Assembly (NCBI RefSeq): GCF_002224645.1
Contig: NZ_CP022121.1
Coordinates: 1,866,501-1,930,500, forward strand
DNA length: 64,000 nucleotides
From: Dehalobacterium formicoaceticum
Lineage (GTDB): Bacteria; Bacillota; Dehalobacteriia; Dehalobacteriales; Dehalobacteriaceae
Reading direction: 5' to 3'
Under the pieces are notes generated by a model. It was not told where the DNA came from. It was given only the letters and a program-made list of their open reading frames with translations, and made no database searches. Below are positions 9,426 to 18,577 of this stretch, in pieces. Positions within the stretch are counted from its first letter, which is position 1, and the number at the start of each line of letters is the position of its first letter. A program made the translations under genes and the position numbers.

Positions 9426-10304
9426 TTGGTAAGAAGTATGACCGGTTATGGCCGGGGTGCAGGGTCTTCCGCTAATCAAATGATTACGGTGGAAGCAAAA
9501 TCAGTGAATCATCGATATTTGGAAATTGTCGTGCGCATGCCAAAACAGCTCCTTCCTCTGGAAGAGCGCATTAAAAAACTGGTGCAGGAGAAAGTCACCC
9601 GGGGTCGGTTGGATCTGTTCCTGACCCTGGAGAAAACCGGGGATCAAAAAAATTTAGTCAAGGTTGACAAGGAAATAGGACTGGCGTATTATAAGGCCTT
9701 AAAGGAATTATCATCCCTTTGCCAGATTGGGGAAGAAATTAATTTAGCACAGCTGGCACAAATGCCGGGTGTTATTATGATCGAGGAAGAAAAAGAGGAT
9801 CTGGAAGCGATATGGCCGGGGATAGAAGAAGCCGTCATCCAGGCTTGTCAGGAATTGGTGACTATGAGGACTGGGGAAGGGGAGAAATTAGCCCTGGATC
9901 TCAAAAATAGGGGCAGGGACATTTTAGACTATGTCCGTCAGATCGAAGAGAGAAGTCCTTTGGTGGTTCAGGAATATCAGGAGAAATTGACCCAAAGAGT
10001 GCAGGAATTATTAGGAGAAATTCAGATTGATGAGAGTAAACTGGCATCTGAGGTCGCCTTTTTTGCCGATCGGGCTTCCATTACGGAAGAACTGGTGCGC
10101 TTGAAGAGCCACCTGAGTCAGATGAATTTATTTTTAGACAGCAACGATGCAGTAGGCCGGAAGCTTGATTTTTTAGTGCAGGAAATGAATCGGGAAATTA
10201 ACACCATCGGGTCGAAAGGGAATGATCTGGCCATTAATCGTGTCGTGGTAGAAGTAAAAAGCGAACTGGAAAAAGTCCGGGAACAGGTACAAAATCTGGA
10301 GTAA
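9426..10304 (+). CDS. yicC: YicC/YloC family endoribonuclease
   Basis: Member of the YicC family of RNA-degrading proteins. The N terminus, VRSMTGYGRG, is the family signature, and the C-terminal DUF1732 region ends INTIGSKGNDLAINRVVVEVKSELEK in the family manner (key block GSKGND). TTG 9426 is preferred because GAAAGG lies 9 bases before it and the protein then begins at the conserved motif. TTG 9390 and ATG 9417 are alternatives. It opens the yicC-remA-gmk-rpoZ-coaBC block and ends 18 bp before the next gene. Confidence 0.88.
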   Translation: MVRSMTGYGRGAGSSANQMITVEAKSVNHRYLEIVVRMPKQLLPLEERIKKLVQEKVTRGRLDLFLTLEKTGDQKNLVKVDKEIGLAYYKALKELSSLCQIGEEINLAQLAQMPGVIMIEEEKEDLEAIWPGIEEAVIQACQELVTMRTGEGEKLALDLKNRGRDILDYVRQIEERSPLVVQEYQEKLTQRVQELLGEIQIDESKLASEVAFFADRASITEELVRLKSHLSQMNLFLDSNDAVGRKLDFLVQEMNREINTIGSKGNDLAINRVVVEVKSELEKVREQVQNLE

Positions 10305-10322
10305 GAAACGGGGGTGAATTTT

Positions 10323-10637
10323 GTGGCTGTTCCAGAACTAACGAACGAGGATCGGAACAATGCCTTGGCGAAAGCCCAGGAGATGCGCAGCAAAAGGATG
10401 GAAATCAGGAAACAATTAAAATCAGGCCAATTAAAGCCGGCAGAAGTTTTAGATCATGCCGGGGATGATGTTGTTGCCCGTATGAGGGTGAAATATCTTC
10501 TGGAGTCTTTACCCAAAATAGGGAAGGTTACGTCCAGGAAAATCATGGAGGAAATCGGCATCGACGAATCCCGAAGAATACAAGGCTTAGGTCCGAAACA
10601 GAAGGCAGTCCTGCTGGAAAAATTAGATATTAAATAA
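10323..10637 (+). CDS. mihF: H2TH-type integration host factor (mIHF-like)
   Basis: Small nucleoid-binding protein related to the mycobacterial/actinobacterial integration host factor. It begins AVPELTNEDRNNALAKA and has the helix-two-turn-helix block LLESLPKIGKVTSRKIMEEI, then RIQGLGPKQKAVLLEKL. This closely follows the actinobacterial pattern. GTG 10323 sits 7 bases behind GGGGGTG; an earlier GTG at 10314 lies inside that ribosome site. It lies between yicC and remA. Confidence 0.85.
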   Translation: MAVPELTNEDRNNALAKAQEMRSKRMEIRKQLKSGQLKPAEVLDHAGDDVVARMRVKYLLESLPKIGKVTSRKIMEEIGIDESRRIQGLGPKQKAVLLEKLDIK

Positions 10638-10658
10638 AGAAAAGAGGAGGCGTGCAAG

Positions 10659-10940
10659 ATGGATATTAAGCTGATTAACATTGGCTTTGGGAATATTGTT
10701 TCGGCCAATCGGATTATCGCCATTGTCAGTCCGGAATCTGCACCGATTAAACGGGTGATTCAGGAGGCCCGGGATAAGGGTACCCTGGTAGATGCCACCT
10801 ATGGCAGAAGAACGAGAGCAGTGATCATCACTGATAGTGATCATGTGGTTTTATCGGCGGTGCAGCCGGAAACGGTGGCCAACCGCTTATCCAGCAAAGA
10901 CGAAATTTCAACTAATCAAAATGAGGAATCGGGGGATTAA
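10659..10940 (+). CDS. remA: RemA/DUF370 family DNA-binding regulator
   Basis: Small DNA-binding protein of the DUF370/RemA family, which in Bacillus activates extracellular-matrix genes. It begins [19 protein letters not shown] and contains [21 protein letters not shown], both hallmarks of the family. The length is 93 residues. A strong GAGGAGG site precedes the ATG. The stop lies one base before the gmk GTG. Confidence 0.92.
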   Translation: MDIKLINIGFGNIVSANRIIAIVSPESAPIKRVIQEARDKGTLVDATYGRRTRAVIITDSDHVVLSAVQPETVANRLSSKDEISTNQNEESGD

Positions 10941-10941
10941 A

Positions 10942-11568
10942 GTGCTTCCCTTAAAAGATAGAGGACTGCTGATAGTGATCTCCGGACCATCCGGTGTGGG
11001 CAAGGGAACGGTCTGTTCATACTTAAGACTGGAACATCCGGAATTAGCCTTTTCTATCTCGGCCACAACCAGACCTCGACGTAATAGCGAAGTGGACGGG
11101 GAGAATTATTTTTTCATGTCCCGGGAAGAGTTTATGGTACGGAGGGAAAATGGGGATTTTCTGGAATGGGCTGAGGTTTATGGAAATTTATACGGCACCC
11201 CCCGCTGGGCAGTGGAAGCAACCTTAGCCCGAGGGCAAGATGTAGTACTGGAAATTGACATCCAGGGGGCTTTAAAGGTCAAAGAAATTTTTCCGGAGGG
11301 CGTTTTTATTTTTCTCCTGCCTCCTTCCAAAGATGAACTGGAAAAAAGAATCAAAGGAAGAGCTCAGGACAGCCCGGATACCATCCGCTACCGGCTCTCC
11401 TGTGTGGATCAGGAGTTAGCCGTTATAAACGAGTATCAATATGCCATTGTTAATGGACAGGTGGAAGAGGCAGCTTCAGAAATCAAGGCGATTATATCGG
11501 CAGAAAAATGCCGTATCTCAAGATACAAGGAACTTGAGTATTGGAAGGGAGGGAACACTTGTGATTAA
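10942..11568 (+). CDS. gmk: Guanylate kinase
   Basis: Phosphorylates GMP to GDP with ATP. The P-loop GPSGVGKG lies at residues 15-22. The GMP-binding region ISATTRPRR...GENYFF follows, and the lid segment RIKGRAQDSPDTIRYRL comes later. GTG 10942 gives 208 residues, the usual size. An upstream ATG at 10921 is possible but lacks a ribosome site. It overlaps rpoZ by 8 bp. Confidence 0.94.
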   Translation: MLPLKDRGLLIVISGPSGVGKGTVCSYLRLEHPELAFSISATTRPRRNSEVDGENYFFMSREEFMVRRENGDFLEWAEVYGNLYGTPRWAVEATLARGQDVVLEIDIQGALKVKEIFPEGVFIFLLPPSKDELEKRIKGRAQDSPDTIRYRLSCVDQELAVINEYQYAIVNGQVEEAASEIKAIISAEKCRISRYKELEYWKGGNTCD

Positions 11569-11773
11569 ACCGTCTTTAGATGAATTAATGGAAAAGGTGG
11601 ATTCCAAATATACCCTGGTAGAGATTTGTGCCCAAATCGCCCGGCGCATTACAGAAGAGGAAATGGAACAGGAAAATAACCGTCCTAGGATGAATCCGGT
11701 CTCATCAGCCCTGTGGGAAATAGCTGACGGCTATGTTACCTGGGAACGGACGAAAACATCCGGGATAAAATAA
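11561..11773 (+). CDS. rpoZ: RNA polymerase omega subunit
   Basis: Small RNA polymerase subunit that helps assemble beta'. GTG 11561 follows GGGAGGGAAC and yields a 70-residue protein starting IKPSLDELMEKVDSKYTLV. ARRITEEE and the later NPVSSALWEI block fit clostridial omega. It overlaps the gmk end, the usual arrangement in Bacillota. Confidence 0.9.
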   Translation: MIKPSLDELMEKVDSKYTLVEICAQIARRITEEEMEQENNRPRMNPVSSALWEIADGYVTWERTKTSGIK

Positions 11774-11790
11774 AAATTGGAGGAATCATC

Positions 11791-12984
11791 ATGGCAGATG
11801 GGAAAACCATCGTCCTGGGTGTTACCGGTGGTATTGCCGCCTACAAGGCGGCAGATCTGGTGAGCCGTTTGGTCAAGGACAGATGCCAGGTTCATGTGAT
11901 CATGACCGAGGCAGCTACTCAGTTTGTCAGTCCCTTGACCTTTCGCACCCTCTCGGGCAACCCGGTATCAACAGATTTGTTTTCCGAACCGGGGACTTGG
12001 AACGTGCGTCATATTTCCCTGGCGGAAAAGGCCGATTTGATGGTCATCGCTCCGGCTACGGCCAATATCATCGGTAAGATCGCCCAAGGTATTGCCGATG
12101 ATATGCTTTCCACAACCGTTATGGCAGCACGATGCCCGGTGCTGATCGCACCGGCCATGAATGTCAATATGTATCTGAATCCTATTGTCCAGGAAAATAT
12201 TCGTTCCTTGGAAAAACACGGGTTTTATTTTATCGGACCGGCTGCCGGCCATTTAGCCTGCGGTACCCAAGGACAAGGACGCATGGTAGAGGCGGCGGTG
12301 ATCCAGGAAAAAATCATGGATCTGTTTCTGGGGAAGCATGATTTTGCCGGCAAGAAAATATTAGTTACCGCCGGTCCCACCAGAGAATATCTGGATCCGA
12401 TTCGCTTTCTGACCAATCGCAGTACCGGAACCATGGGCTATTCCCTGGCCAAAGCTGCGGCTTGCCGCGGGGCCGCAGTGCATTTAGTGACGGGTCCTAC
12501 CTGTTTGGCGGATCCCCTGGGCATAAAAATCACCAAGGTAGAGTCGGCCCGGGAAATGCAGGCGGCTGTGGAAGAGATCTTTCCGGAGATGGATATTGTG
12601 ATCAAAACAGCCGCGGTGGCGGATTATCGTCCGAAAATAACGGCCAATCAAAAAATCAAGAAAAAAGATGGGGACCTGTCCCTATCATTGGCAAGAAACC
12701 CTGATATTTTGCTGGAGCTGGGACGAAAGAAAAAACATCAGATTTTAGTGGGATTTGCCGCAGAAACAGAATCACTCTTGGAATATGCCCAGGAAAAAAT
12801 GATAGCGAAAAATTTGGATTTAATCGTGGCCAATAATATTAAGGAAGAGGGCGCGGGATTTGGCACCACCACCAATATTGTGACGATTATTACCAAAGAG
12901 GGCCAGATGCACCGATTACCCCAAATGACAAAGATTGATACAGCTCATGCTATTCTTGATCACCTTAGAATGCTGGCTGAATAA
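11791..12984 (+). CDS. coaBC: Bifunctional phosphopantothenoylcysteine decarboxylase/synthetase
   Basis: Two steps of coenzyme A synthesis. The N-terminal CoaC half is a flavoprotein with [11 protein letters not shown], the catalytic His74 in [12 protein letters not shown], and PAMNVNMY. The C-terminal CoaB half starts near residue 185 with [20 protein letters not shown] and carries AAVADYRP and the lysine-rich KIKKKDG. The length is 397 residues. The ATG follows TTGGAGGAA. Confidence 0.95.
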   Translation: MADGKTIVLGVTGGIAAYKAADLVSRLVKDRCQVHVIMTEAATQFVSPLTFRTLSGNPVSTDLFSEPGTWNVRHISLAEKADLMVIAPATANIIGKIAQGIADDMLSTTVMAARCPVLIAPAMNVNMYLNPIVQENIRSLEKHGFYFIGPAAGHLACGTQGQGRMVEAAVIQEKIMDLFLGKHDFAGKKILVTAGPTREYLDPIRFLTNRSTGTMGYSLAKAAACRGAAVHLVTGPTCLADPLGIKITKVESAREMQAAVEEIFPEMDIVIKTAAVADYRPKITANQKIKKKDGDLSLSLARNPDILLELGRKKKHQILVGFAAETESLLEYAQEKMIAKNLDLIVANNIKEEGAGFGTTTNIVTIITKEGQMHRLPQMTKIDTAHAILDHLRMLAE

Positions 12985-13003
12985 AATAAGGGAGATGACA
13001 TCC

Positions 13004-14194
13004 TTGAAGAAACTCTTTACCTCAGAGTCGGTCACAGAAGGCCATCCTGATAAAATGTGTGACCAAATATCAGATGCAGTCTTAGATGCGATTATTGAAA
13101 AAGACACCTATGCCAGGGTAGCCTGTGAAACTACTGCCAACACAGGTTTGATTTTAGTTTCCGGAGAAATCACGACCAAGTGTTACGTTGATATTTCCAC
13201 TATCGTCCGGGAAACGGTGCGGGAGATTGGTTATACTCGGGGGAAATTTGGTTTTGATTGTGATACCTGCGCTGTGCTCACCTCTATTAACGAACAATCC
13301 CCAGACATTGCCATGGGGGTAAACAAATCCTTAGAGGCAAAAACAGATGATGGAGAGAGTTCAGCTATGGATAGCCTTGGTGCCGGAGACCAGGGGATGA
13401 TGTTTGGTTATGCCACCAATGAGACTCCGGAATATATGCCCTTGGCCGTAAGTTTAGCCCATCGGCTAACGAAAAAATTATCCGAGATGAGAAAAAGCTG
13501 TGCGCTTTCTTACCTTCGTCCCGACGGTAAATCTCAGGTTACAGTGGAGTATGACAATGATAAACCGGTACGGATCGATACTGTGGTGGTTTCTACCCAG
13601 CATGACCCGGCGGCGTCTTTGGAATTGATCAGAGCGGATATTATTGAAAAGGTTATCAAAGTTGTGATTCCCCCGGAACTTCTGGATGAAAAGACCCGCT
13701 ACTATGTTAATCCCACCGGGCGCTTTGTAATCGGCGGACCCATGGGAGATGCCGGGTTAACGGGCAGGAAGATCATTGTTGATACCTATGGAGGTTACGC
13801 CCGTCACGGGGGCGGCGCATTTTCCGGGAAAGATCCCACCAAGGTGGACCGTTCCGCTGCTTATGGTGCCCGGCATGTGGCGAAAAATATCGTGGCCGCA
13901 GGTTTAGCAGAACGTTGTGAGATTCAGTTGTCCTACGCCATTGGGGTGGCCCAACCCATATCCATTGCTGTGGAAACATTTGGCACGGGGAAATTGGATG
14001 AAGAAAAAATGGTGGCCCTGATTCAAAAGCATTTTGACCTCACACCGGCAGGATTTATCAGAGAGTTGGATCTGCTGCGTCCTATTTATAAGCAAATTGC
14101 CGCCTATGGTCATTTTGGCCGTCCTGATCTGGATTTGCCCTGGGAACGTCTGGATAAGGTGGAAGCACTGAAGGAAGACGCAAAAAACATGTAG
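13004..14194 (+). CDS. metK: S-adenosylmethionine synthetase
   Basis: Makes SAM from methionine and ATP. It starts [16 protein letters not shown] and carries [12 protein letters not shown] and [16 protein letters not shown], both diagnostic. TTG 13004 gives the standard 396 residues and sits 9 bases behind AGGGAG; ATG 12995 overlaps that ribosome site. The gap to coaBC is too short for a SAM riboswitch and none is seen. Confidence 0.95.
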   Translation: MKKLFTSESVTEGHPDKMCDQISDAVLDAIIEKDTYARVACETTANTGLILVSGEITTKCYVDISTIVRETVREIGYTRGKFGFDCDTCAVLTSINEQSPDIAMGVNKSLEAKTDDGESSAMDSLGAGDQGMMFGYATNETPEYMPLAVSLAHRLTKKLSEMRKSCALSYLRPDGKSQVTVEYDNDKPVRIDTVVVSTQHDPAASLELIRADIIEKVIKVVIPPELLDEKTRYYVNPTGRFVIGGPMGDAGLTGRKIIVDTYGGYARHGGGAFSGKDPTKVDRSAAYGARHVAKNIVAAGLAERCEIQLSYAIGVAQPISIAVETFGTGKLDEEKMVALIQKHFDLTPAGFIRELDLLRPIYKQIAAYGHFGRPDLDLPWERLDKVEALKEDAKNM

Positions 14195-14250
14195 TCAGGG
14201 AACCAGCAGCCCGCAATAAAGATAAGAAGCGCACATTGCTTTCATTATTA

Positions 14251-14281
14251 AAAATAGCCTTGCAGGAAGGCTATTTTTTTT
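14251..14281 (+). terminator. Intrinsic terminator after metK
   Basis: AAAATAGCCTT (14251-14261) pairs perfectly with AAGGCTATTTT (14267-14277) around GCAGG, and an eight-T tract runs to 14281. Confidence 0.92.
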
Positions 14282-14353
14282 GATTCTATGATAATTATCC
14301 TTTGTCGGGAAAGAATAAGATCATCTAGAACATGAGAAAGGGAGGAAAAGAGG

Positions 14354-14521
14354 ATGTTTTTTAAAGGTAAAGCAGGGAAAAAGAGATTTTCCGAGCGAAT
14401 GCACCTGGTGAGCAATTTATTAGGTTCTGCCTCCAAGGAAAATTTGGATGGAATTTCTGAACCGACGGAAGCGGCCAAGGTGGAGGTTCCCGATCAGGTA
14501 AACTTGAAATCAGACGATTGA
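14354..14521 (+). CDS. Small hypothetical protein, 55 residues
   Basis: A short frame from ATG 14354 behind GGAGG (14341-14345), closed by TGA before a terminator. The product has a basic N terminus (FFKGKAGKKRFSER) and an acidic C-terminal half. I recognise no family. The ribosome site, the isolated position and the terminators on both sides support a real small gene. Confidence 0.5.
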   Translation: MFFKGKAGKKRFSERMHLVSNLLGSASKENLDGISEPTEAAKVEVPDQVNLKSDD

Positions 14522-14550
14522 TGATGATCGTCATATCGAAAAAAACGAAA

Positions 14551-14595
14551 AAAAACACCAGGGACAAAGGATCGGTTCATGTCTCTGGTGTTTTT
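14551..14595. terminator. Bidirectional terminator between convergent genes
   Basis: Bases 14551-14565 pair with 14581-14595 with one G-T wobble. The arms begin with A5 and end with T5, so both strands have a T tract. It separates the 55-residue ORF from the minus-strand zinc-ribbon gene. Confidence 0.85.
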
Positions 14596-14621
14596 CCAGT
14601 GCTGTTTTAATGCTGTTTTTT

Positions 14622-15032
14622 TTACAGTGCCTGGCCGCAGTTATTGCAGAATTTTGCTCCCGAAGCCGATTTTTGTCCGCAAGCGGGACAAGTAATCGTG
14701 GCTTCCCCGGTATCTCCCCCTGTCTCGGCAGGTGATTCATCTTCCTTGTGCAGCTTATCCTCACGGAGCTTTTCTTCAATGACCAGGATTTGGTTTTCCA
14801 ACTCAGCGATTTCTGCGAATACTTTGGCTAAATCTTCTTCGCTAGGGGGAACACTTTGCTTATGAGCGAAGTAAACCAGTTCACCGATGGCGGCTTTTTT
14901 GTCGGTGATGTCACCTTCCAGCTGGTTTTTCTGCAGTTTTAATTTCCCTATTTCCACTAAGTCGGCAGATTTGTTCCCGATAGATGTGGCCGTGTCCATT
15001 ACCGTTTCACTTAACTTTTTTAAAAAACTCAT
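14622..15032 (-). CDS. Coiled-coil protein with C-terminal zinc ribbon
   Basis: A 136-residue protein. It has an amphipathic helical N-terminal part, a coiled coil near residues 80-100 (EIAELENQILVIEEKLRE) and a C-terminal zinc ribbon, CPACGQKSASGAKFCNNCG. No enzyme motif is visible. The same CxxCG...FCxxCG ribbon appears at the N terminus of the next minus-strand gene, so the two may act together. A ribosome site (AAAGGTGG) precedes the start. Confidence 0.75.
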   Translation of the reverse strand: MSFLKKLSETVMDTATSIGNKSADLVEIGKLKLQKNQLEGDITDKKAAIGELVYFAHKQSVPPSEEDLAKVFAEIAELENQILVIEEKLREDKLHKEDESPAETGGDTGEATITCPACGQKSASGAKFCNNCGQAL

Positions 15033-15106
15033 AAGACAACCACCTTTCTGTTTTTATTGATTTATGTGTACCAAATGAATTACCTAACGTAATAGGGCGC
15101 CTTTAC

Positions 15107-16051
15107 TTATTTGTTACCGCCAAAGAAATCACCGATACCGATATTACCCAAAAGACTCCCCTCATCCTTGCTTCCTTTTTTGCCTTTCATGCTGGATAAA
15201 ACCAGACCGACAATCCGGTTGAAGGGAAGGGACTGGAGCCATACGGTGCCAGGTCCGGTCAAAGTAGCCAAAGCCAGTCCTTCGCCGCCAAAAAAGGCTG
15301 TTTTTACATTGGTGAACTCAATATTGTAATTAATTGTAGAAGTCATCGCCACCAGACAGCCTGTGTCCAGCCGCAAAGTTTCTCCCGGTTTTAATTCCTT
15401 TTTGGTAATGGTTCCCCCGCTATGAATAAAGATGTTTCTTTCCCCAATTAATCTTTGCATGATGAAGCCTTCTCCCCCAAAAAGAGCGACTCCAATATTT
15501 TTCTGAAAGGCAATTTCTATTTGGGTACCTTTCTCGGCACATAAGAAGCTATCCTTTTGACAGATGATTTGACCGCCGTATTCTGCCAGATTCAAGACAA
15601 TGATCTTGCCCGGATAAGGAGCTGAAAAGGAAACTTTAGCGGATACCTGCCCATGGTTGGTAAACATGGTCATAAAGAGACTTTCTCCCGTCAGGACGCG
15701 TTTGCCAGCGGAGAAAAGTTTACCCACCAGGTCTTTCCCTTCTTTGCCGGAACCGTCGCCGAAGATCGTTTCCATCTGGATGCCCTGCTCCATATACATC
15801 ATGGCACCGGCTTCAGCAATAATGGATTCACCTGGTTCCAAGTCAATCTCAACGAATTGCATTTCATGACCTTCGATGGTGTAAGACGCTCTGCCGTCCG
15901 GACGTTGAAAGGAGTCTCCTTGGGGCTGGGGTTGAGATAAGGGTTGAGGTTCAAAAGTTAGGGCAGGGGGGGTCAGTTTGTTGCCGCAGCTTTGACAAAA
16001 TTTGCTGCCATCAGGATTTTGAAAACCACAGTCGGAACAAAAGATGCTCAT
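15107..16051 (-). CDS. Zinc-ribbon AIM24 (TIGR00266/DUF124) family protein
   Basis: Begins with a zinc ribbon (MSIFCSDCGFQNPDGSKFCQ, then SCG), a proline-rich linker and an AIM24-type beta-sandwich domain from about residue 60 (EIDLEPGESIIAEAGAMMYM). Repeated glycine-rich turns such as FFGGEGL follow, and the C terminus is GDFFGGNK. The biochemical role of the family is poorly known. ATG 16051 is preferred over 16075 because AAAGGAGT stands just upstream. Its upstream region recurs at 16809-16888. Confidence 0.85.
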   Translation of the reverse strand: MSIFCSDCGFQNPDGSKFCQSCGNKLTPPALTFEPQPLSQPQPQGDSFQRPDGRASYTIEGHEMQFVEIDLEPGESIIAEAGAMMYMEQGIQMETIFGDGSGKEGKDLVGKLFSAGKRVLTGESLFMTMFTNHGQVSAKVSFSAPYPGKIIVLNLAEYGGQIICQKDSFLCAEKGTQIEIAFQKNIGVALFGGEGFIMQRLIGERNIFIHSGGTITKKELKPGETLRLDTGCLVAMTSTINYNIEFTNVKTAFFGGEGLALATLTGPGTVWLQSLPFNRIVGLVLSSMKGKKGSKDEGSLLGNIGIGDFFGGNK

Positions 16052-16069
16052 CTTTATACTCCTTTCCGA

Positions 16070-16149
16070 AGTCAAAATAAGGATTATTTTGCCATGACTT
16101 CCCTTGATATTAGATTATCACGCCTTTAAATATTGTCAATATTTTTTTA
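16070..16149 (-). repeat. Upstream-region repeat, copy A, with a promoter
   Basis: An 80-bp stretch before the AIM24 gene that recurs, about 90 percent alike by eye, at 16809-16888 in the same orientation. On the minus strand it holds TTGACA (plus-strand TGTCAA 16133-16138) and, 16 bases on, TAATCT, a plausible sigma-A promoter for the AIM24 gene. Confidence 0.75.
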
Positions 16150-16279
16150 GGTATCTGAATAAAAATCGGGAAACGAAAAAAACAGCAGGTATCTAAGTTT
16201 TATAAAAATGTGAATTTTGAGCACATTGGTTAGGTAAATCGGTGAGCTTTATTATTGTGTCTAATTTTTACGCAAACAA

Positions 16280-16308
16280 AAAACCGGGTTCATCTGGAAC
16301 CCGGTTTT
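16280..16308 (-). terminator. Terminator overlapping the end of the coiled-coil gene
   Basis: AAAACCGGGTTC (16280-16291) pairs perfectly with GAACCCGGTTTT (16297-16308). On the minus strand the stem is followed by a T tract. The minus-strand stop codon (16290-16292) lies within it. Confidence 0.88.
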
Positions 16309-16682
16309 CTCTTATTTAGAACCGCGATATGGATATCGTGGTTTTCTACCTTTTCTTCAATTATATTAAGACGAGTAATTATACTATCCAGCTTGTCGGA
16401 GTTTTGCTTATAACCGTCAAACAGGGCTTCGATCTTAGGCTTAAGCTCATTTTCCAATCTCACAATGTCATTTTTATTGGCTTTCTGGTCTAGTTTGTTA
16501 TTAAGCTCATCAAATTTATCATCAATTTTCTCAAATCTTTCATCGATTTTCCCAAATTTTTCATCGATTTTCTCAAATCTTTCATCGATTTTCTCAAATC
16601 TTTCATCGATTTTCTCAAATCTTCCTGAAAATTCGATGTACATCTTTTCAATTAGGGATAAGATCTTTTCATCGTTATTCAT
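16290..16682 (-). CDS. Heptad-repeat coiled-coil protein
   Basis: A 130-residue protein dominated by tandem seven-residue units of the type FEKIDER/FEKIDEK, about five copies near residues 17-55, then KFDELNNKLDQKANKND and a second helical part. At the DNA level the units are 21-bp near-identical repeats (about 16531-16625). It has no signal peptide or enzyme motif, so it is likely a rod-like oligomer. Met at 16682 is preferred because AAGGAG precedes it. A full copy of the AIM24 promoter region lies 127 bp upstream. Confidence 0.75.
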   Translation of the reverse strand: MNNDEKILSLIEKMYIEFSGRFEKIDERFEKIDERFEKIDEKFGKIDERFEKIDDKFDELNNKLDQKANKNDIVRLENELKPKIEALFDGYKQNSDKLDSIITRLNIIEEKVENHDIHIAVLNKRKPGSR

Positions 16683-16808
16683 CGCTATACTCCTTTTCTT
16701 AATCATCTACCAAAATTTAATAAAGCTAACAGCTTTTTCTGCTTGCAGTTGGCTAAAAAGGTTCTGAGTAAGTAATATGGACTGTATCTGAGTAAACCAC
16801 CTCTCTGG

Positions 16809-16888
16809 AGTCAAAATAAGGATCTTTTTGCCATGACTTCCCTTAATATTAGATTATCATGCCTACAAATATTGTCAATGTGTTTTTT
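16809..16888 (-). repeat. Upstream-region repeat, copy B
   Basis: Second copy of the 80-bp region at 16070-16149, including TTGACA-N16-TAATCT on the minus strand. It may drive the coiled-coil gene, whose start is at 16682. The matching copies suggest a past duplication of an AIM24-like locus. Confidence 0.7.
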
Positions 16889-17102
16889 TATAAAAGCAGC
16901 AGATATCTCTCATAATTGGCTCTTCTTTTAAATAAGTATAACAACCACCATATTGATGGATATTGCAATAAATATTGGAATCTGATAAGCTTATGCCAGA
17001 GTCCTGCATCCATATGTTTCCACATGAGGATCATGATTAATAAATATCACGGAATGATCATAAAAAAATGATCGTTTGAATGAATCCTGGGAGTGATACT
17101 AA
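16889..17102. other. Gene-free leader of the permease gene
   Basis: AT-rich, with GATCAT occurring three times between 17028 and 17070. I looked for a purine riboswitch and did not find the conserved pairing or loops. No ORF with a ribosome site is seen except the permease start, behind GGGAGTGAT. Confidence 0.5.
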
Positions 17103-18392
17103 TTGACACAAATGAAATTTAAGTACGGACTGGAAGACAAGCCACCTATTTTCCAATTAATCGCATTTGGCCTTCAGTGGCTGGCTATCACGGTGCCAAT
17201 AATTATTATCGTGGGTAAGATTGTGGCCGGGATAAGCGGAGGAAGCTCGGAGGAGCAAATTCTCTATTTGCAGCGGCTCTTTTTTGTGGTTGGTGTATCC
17301 CAATTAGTGCAGATACTTTTTGGACACCGCATGCCCTTAATCGTAGGACCGGCCACGGTCCTGTTAGTTGCCATCGGAGCAAGCCAGGGCTTCGGACAAA
17401 GCGTCATCGATACCTCCATTGTCATTAGCGGTTTAATCCTGGCCCTTTTAGCAGCTACGGGATTATTTGCCCGTTTAAGACAACTCTTTACGCCCCGGGT
17501 AGTGGCCACAATTTTAATATTAATTGCCTTTACCCTGACCCCGATGATTCTTAATCTGATTACCTCCACTTTTGGCACCATCAGTCCTTTTGAAAATCTA
17601 GTTTTCTCTTTACTTCTTTTGTTGGGCATTTTTGCGGCGAATAAATTACTGGCGCCAGGATTTTGGAAATCTACATTATTACTCTGGGTCATCATTTTAG
17701 GCAGTATCATTTATCTGTTGATATTTGGTGAGCACTTTTACATAGGGGAAGATACCAAAATTATTGCCGGATTTTTTCATAGTCTTTCTTTTGATTTTTC
17801 TGTCAATCCAGGTGTATTATTATCTTTTTTAATCTGTTTCTTAGCCCTTTCCGTAAACGACCTGGGCTCTATTCAGTCTGTGGGTGCAATGCTTCACACC
17901 GACCATATGGAAAAGAGAGTCACCAGAGGGATTACTTTAACGGGTCTGCTGAATGTCGGGGCAGGTTTATTTGGGGTAGTGGGTACTGTTAACTTCTCTT
18001 TAAGTCCCGGCGTAATTGCATCTACCGGGGTAGCCTCCCGGTTCACCCTGGTGCCTACAGCGCTGGGCTTGATGATCTTGGCTTTCCTGCCTAAAGCAAT
18101 TGCGTTTATGGGCAGCATACCTTCAGTTATTATTGGCACTACCATGATCTATATAATGTGTTCTCAAATTGCGGCTGGGCTGATGACAGCTTTTCATGCC
18201 CAGGAAGGTTTTGCCTTTGAGGACGGTCTGGTGATGGGACTTTCTTTAATGCTAAGCATTTTGATATCGTTTTTACCCCAAGATGTATTAATCACCTTCC
18301 CCTTGTTTCTGCGACCGGTTTTAGGTAATGGTTTTGTGGTAGGAGTAATTTCAGTCTTAATTATGGATCATATCATTTTTCGGAAAAAATAA
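17103..18392 (+). CDS. Xanthine/uracil-type permease (NCS2 family)
   Basis: Membrane nucleobase transporter. It has around a dozen hydrophobic helices over 429 residues, with VNDLGSIQSVGAML at the position of the NCS2 substrate helix and LPKAIAFMGSIPSVIIG further on. It is divergent from the uraA-type gene at the window start, so xanthine or another purine is the more likely substrate, by inference. The start is TTG 17103, 9 bases after GGGAG; ATG 17112 is the alternative. It stands alone. Confidence 0.8.
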   Translation: MTQMKFKYGLEDKPPIFQLIAFGLQWLAITVPIIIIVGKIVAGISGGSSEEQILYLQRLFFVVGVSQLVQILFGHRMPLIVGPATVLLVAIGASQGFGQSVIDTSIVISGLILALLAATGLFARLRQLFTPRVVATILILIAFTLTPMILNLITSTFGTISPFENLVFSLLLLLGIFAANKLLAPGFWKSTLLLWVIILGSIIYLLIFGEHFYIGEDTKIIAGFFHSLSFDFSVNPGVLLSFLICFLALSVNDLGSIQSVGAMLHTDHMEKRVTRGITLTGLLNVGAGLFGVVGTVNFSLSPGVIASTGVASRFTLVPTALGLMILAFLPKAIAFMGSIPSVIIGTTMIYIMCSQIAAGLMTAFHAQEGFAFEDGLVMGLSLMLSILISFLPQDVLITFPLFLRPVLGNGFVVGVISVLIMDHIIFRKK

Positions 18393-18577
18393 AAAAGCCG
18401 TGCTCGATAAACAATAAAACAAAGATTAATATTAAAAGTCAATTTACGAGGGGGAGTCATTTGAAATAAAAAGGTTATATACAGTGTATATAGGATATAG
18501 GATACTTGTTGACACTTCATAAGTTAAATAATTCACGTTCAAATATTAAAATTCACCCCGTGTTGTATCTTGGGGTA

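Noticed and set aside
12981-13003. SAM riboswitch before metK
   Set aside because: The intergenic gap is only about 20 bases and holds just the ribosome site.
16889-17102. Purine riboswitch before the xanthine/uracil-type permease
   Set aside because: No conserved three-way junction sequence or loop-loop pairing was found.
18476-18492. TATATACAGTGTATATA as a regulator site
   Set aside because: Palindromic but in a very AT-rich gap, with no gene or promoter clearly attached.
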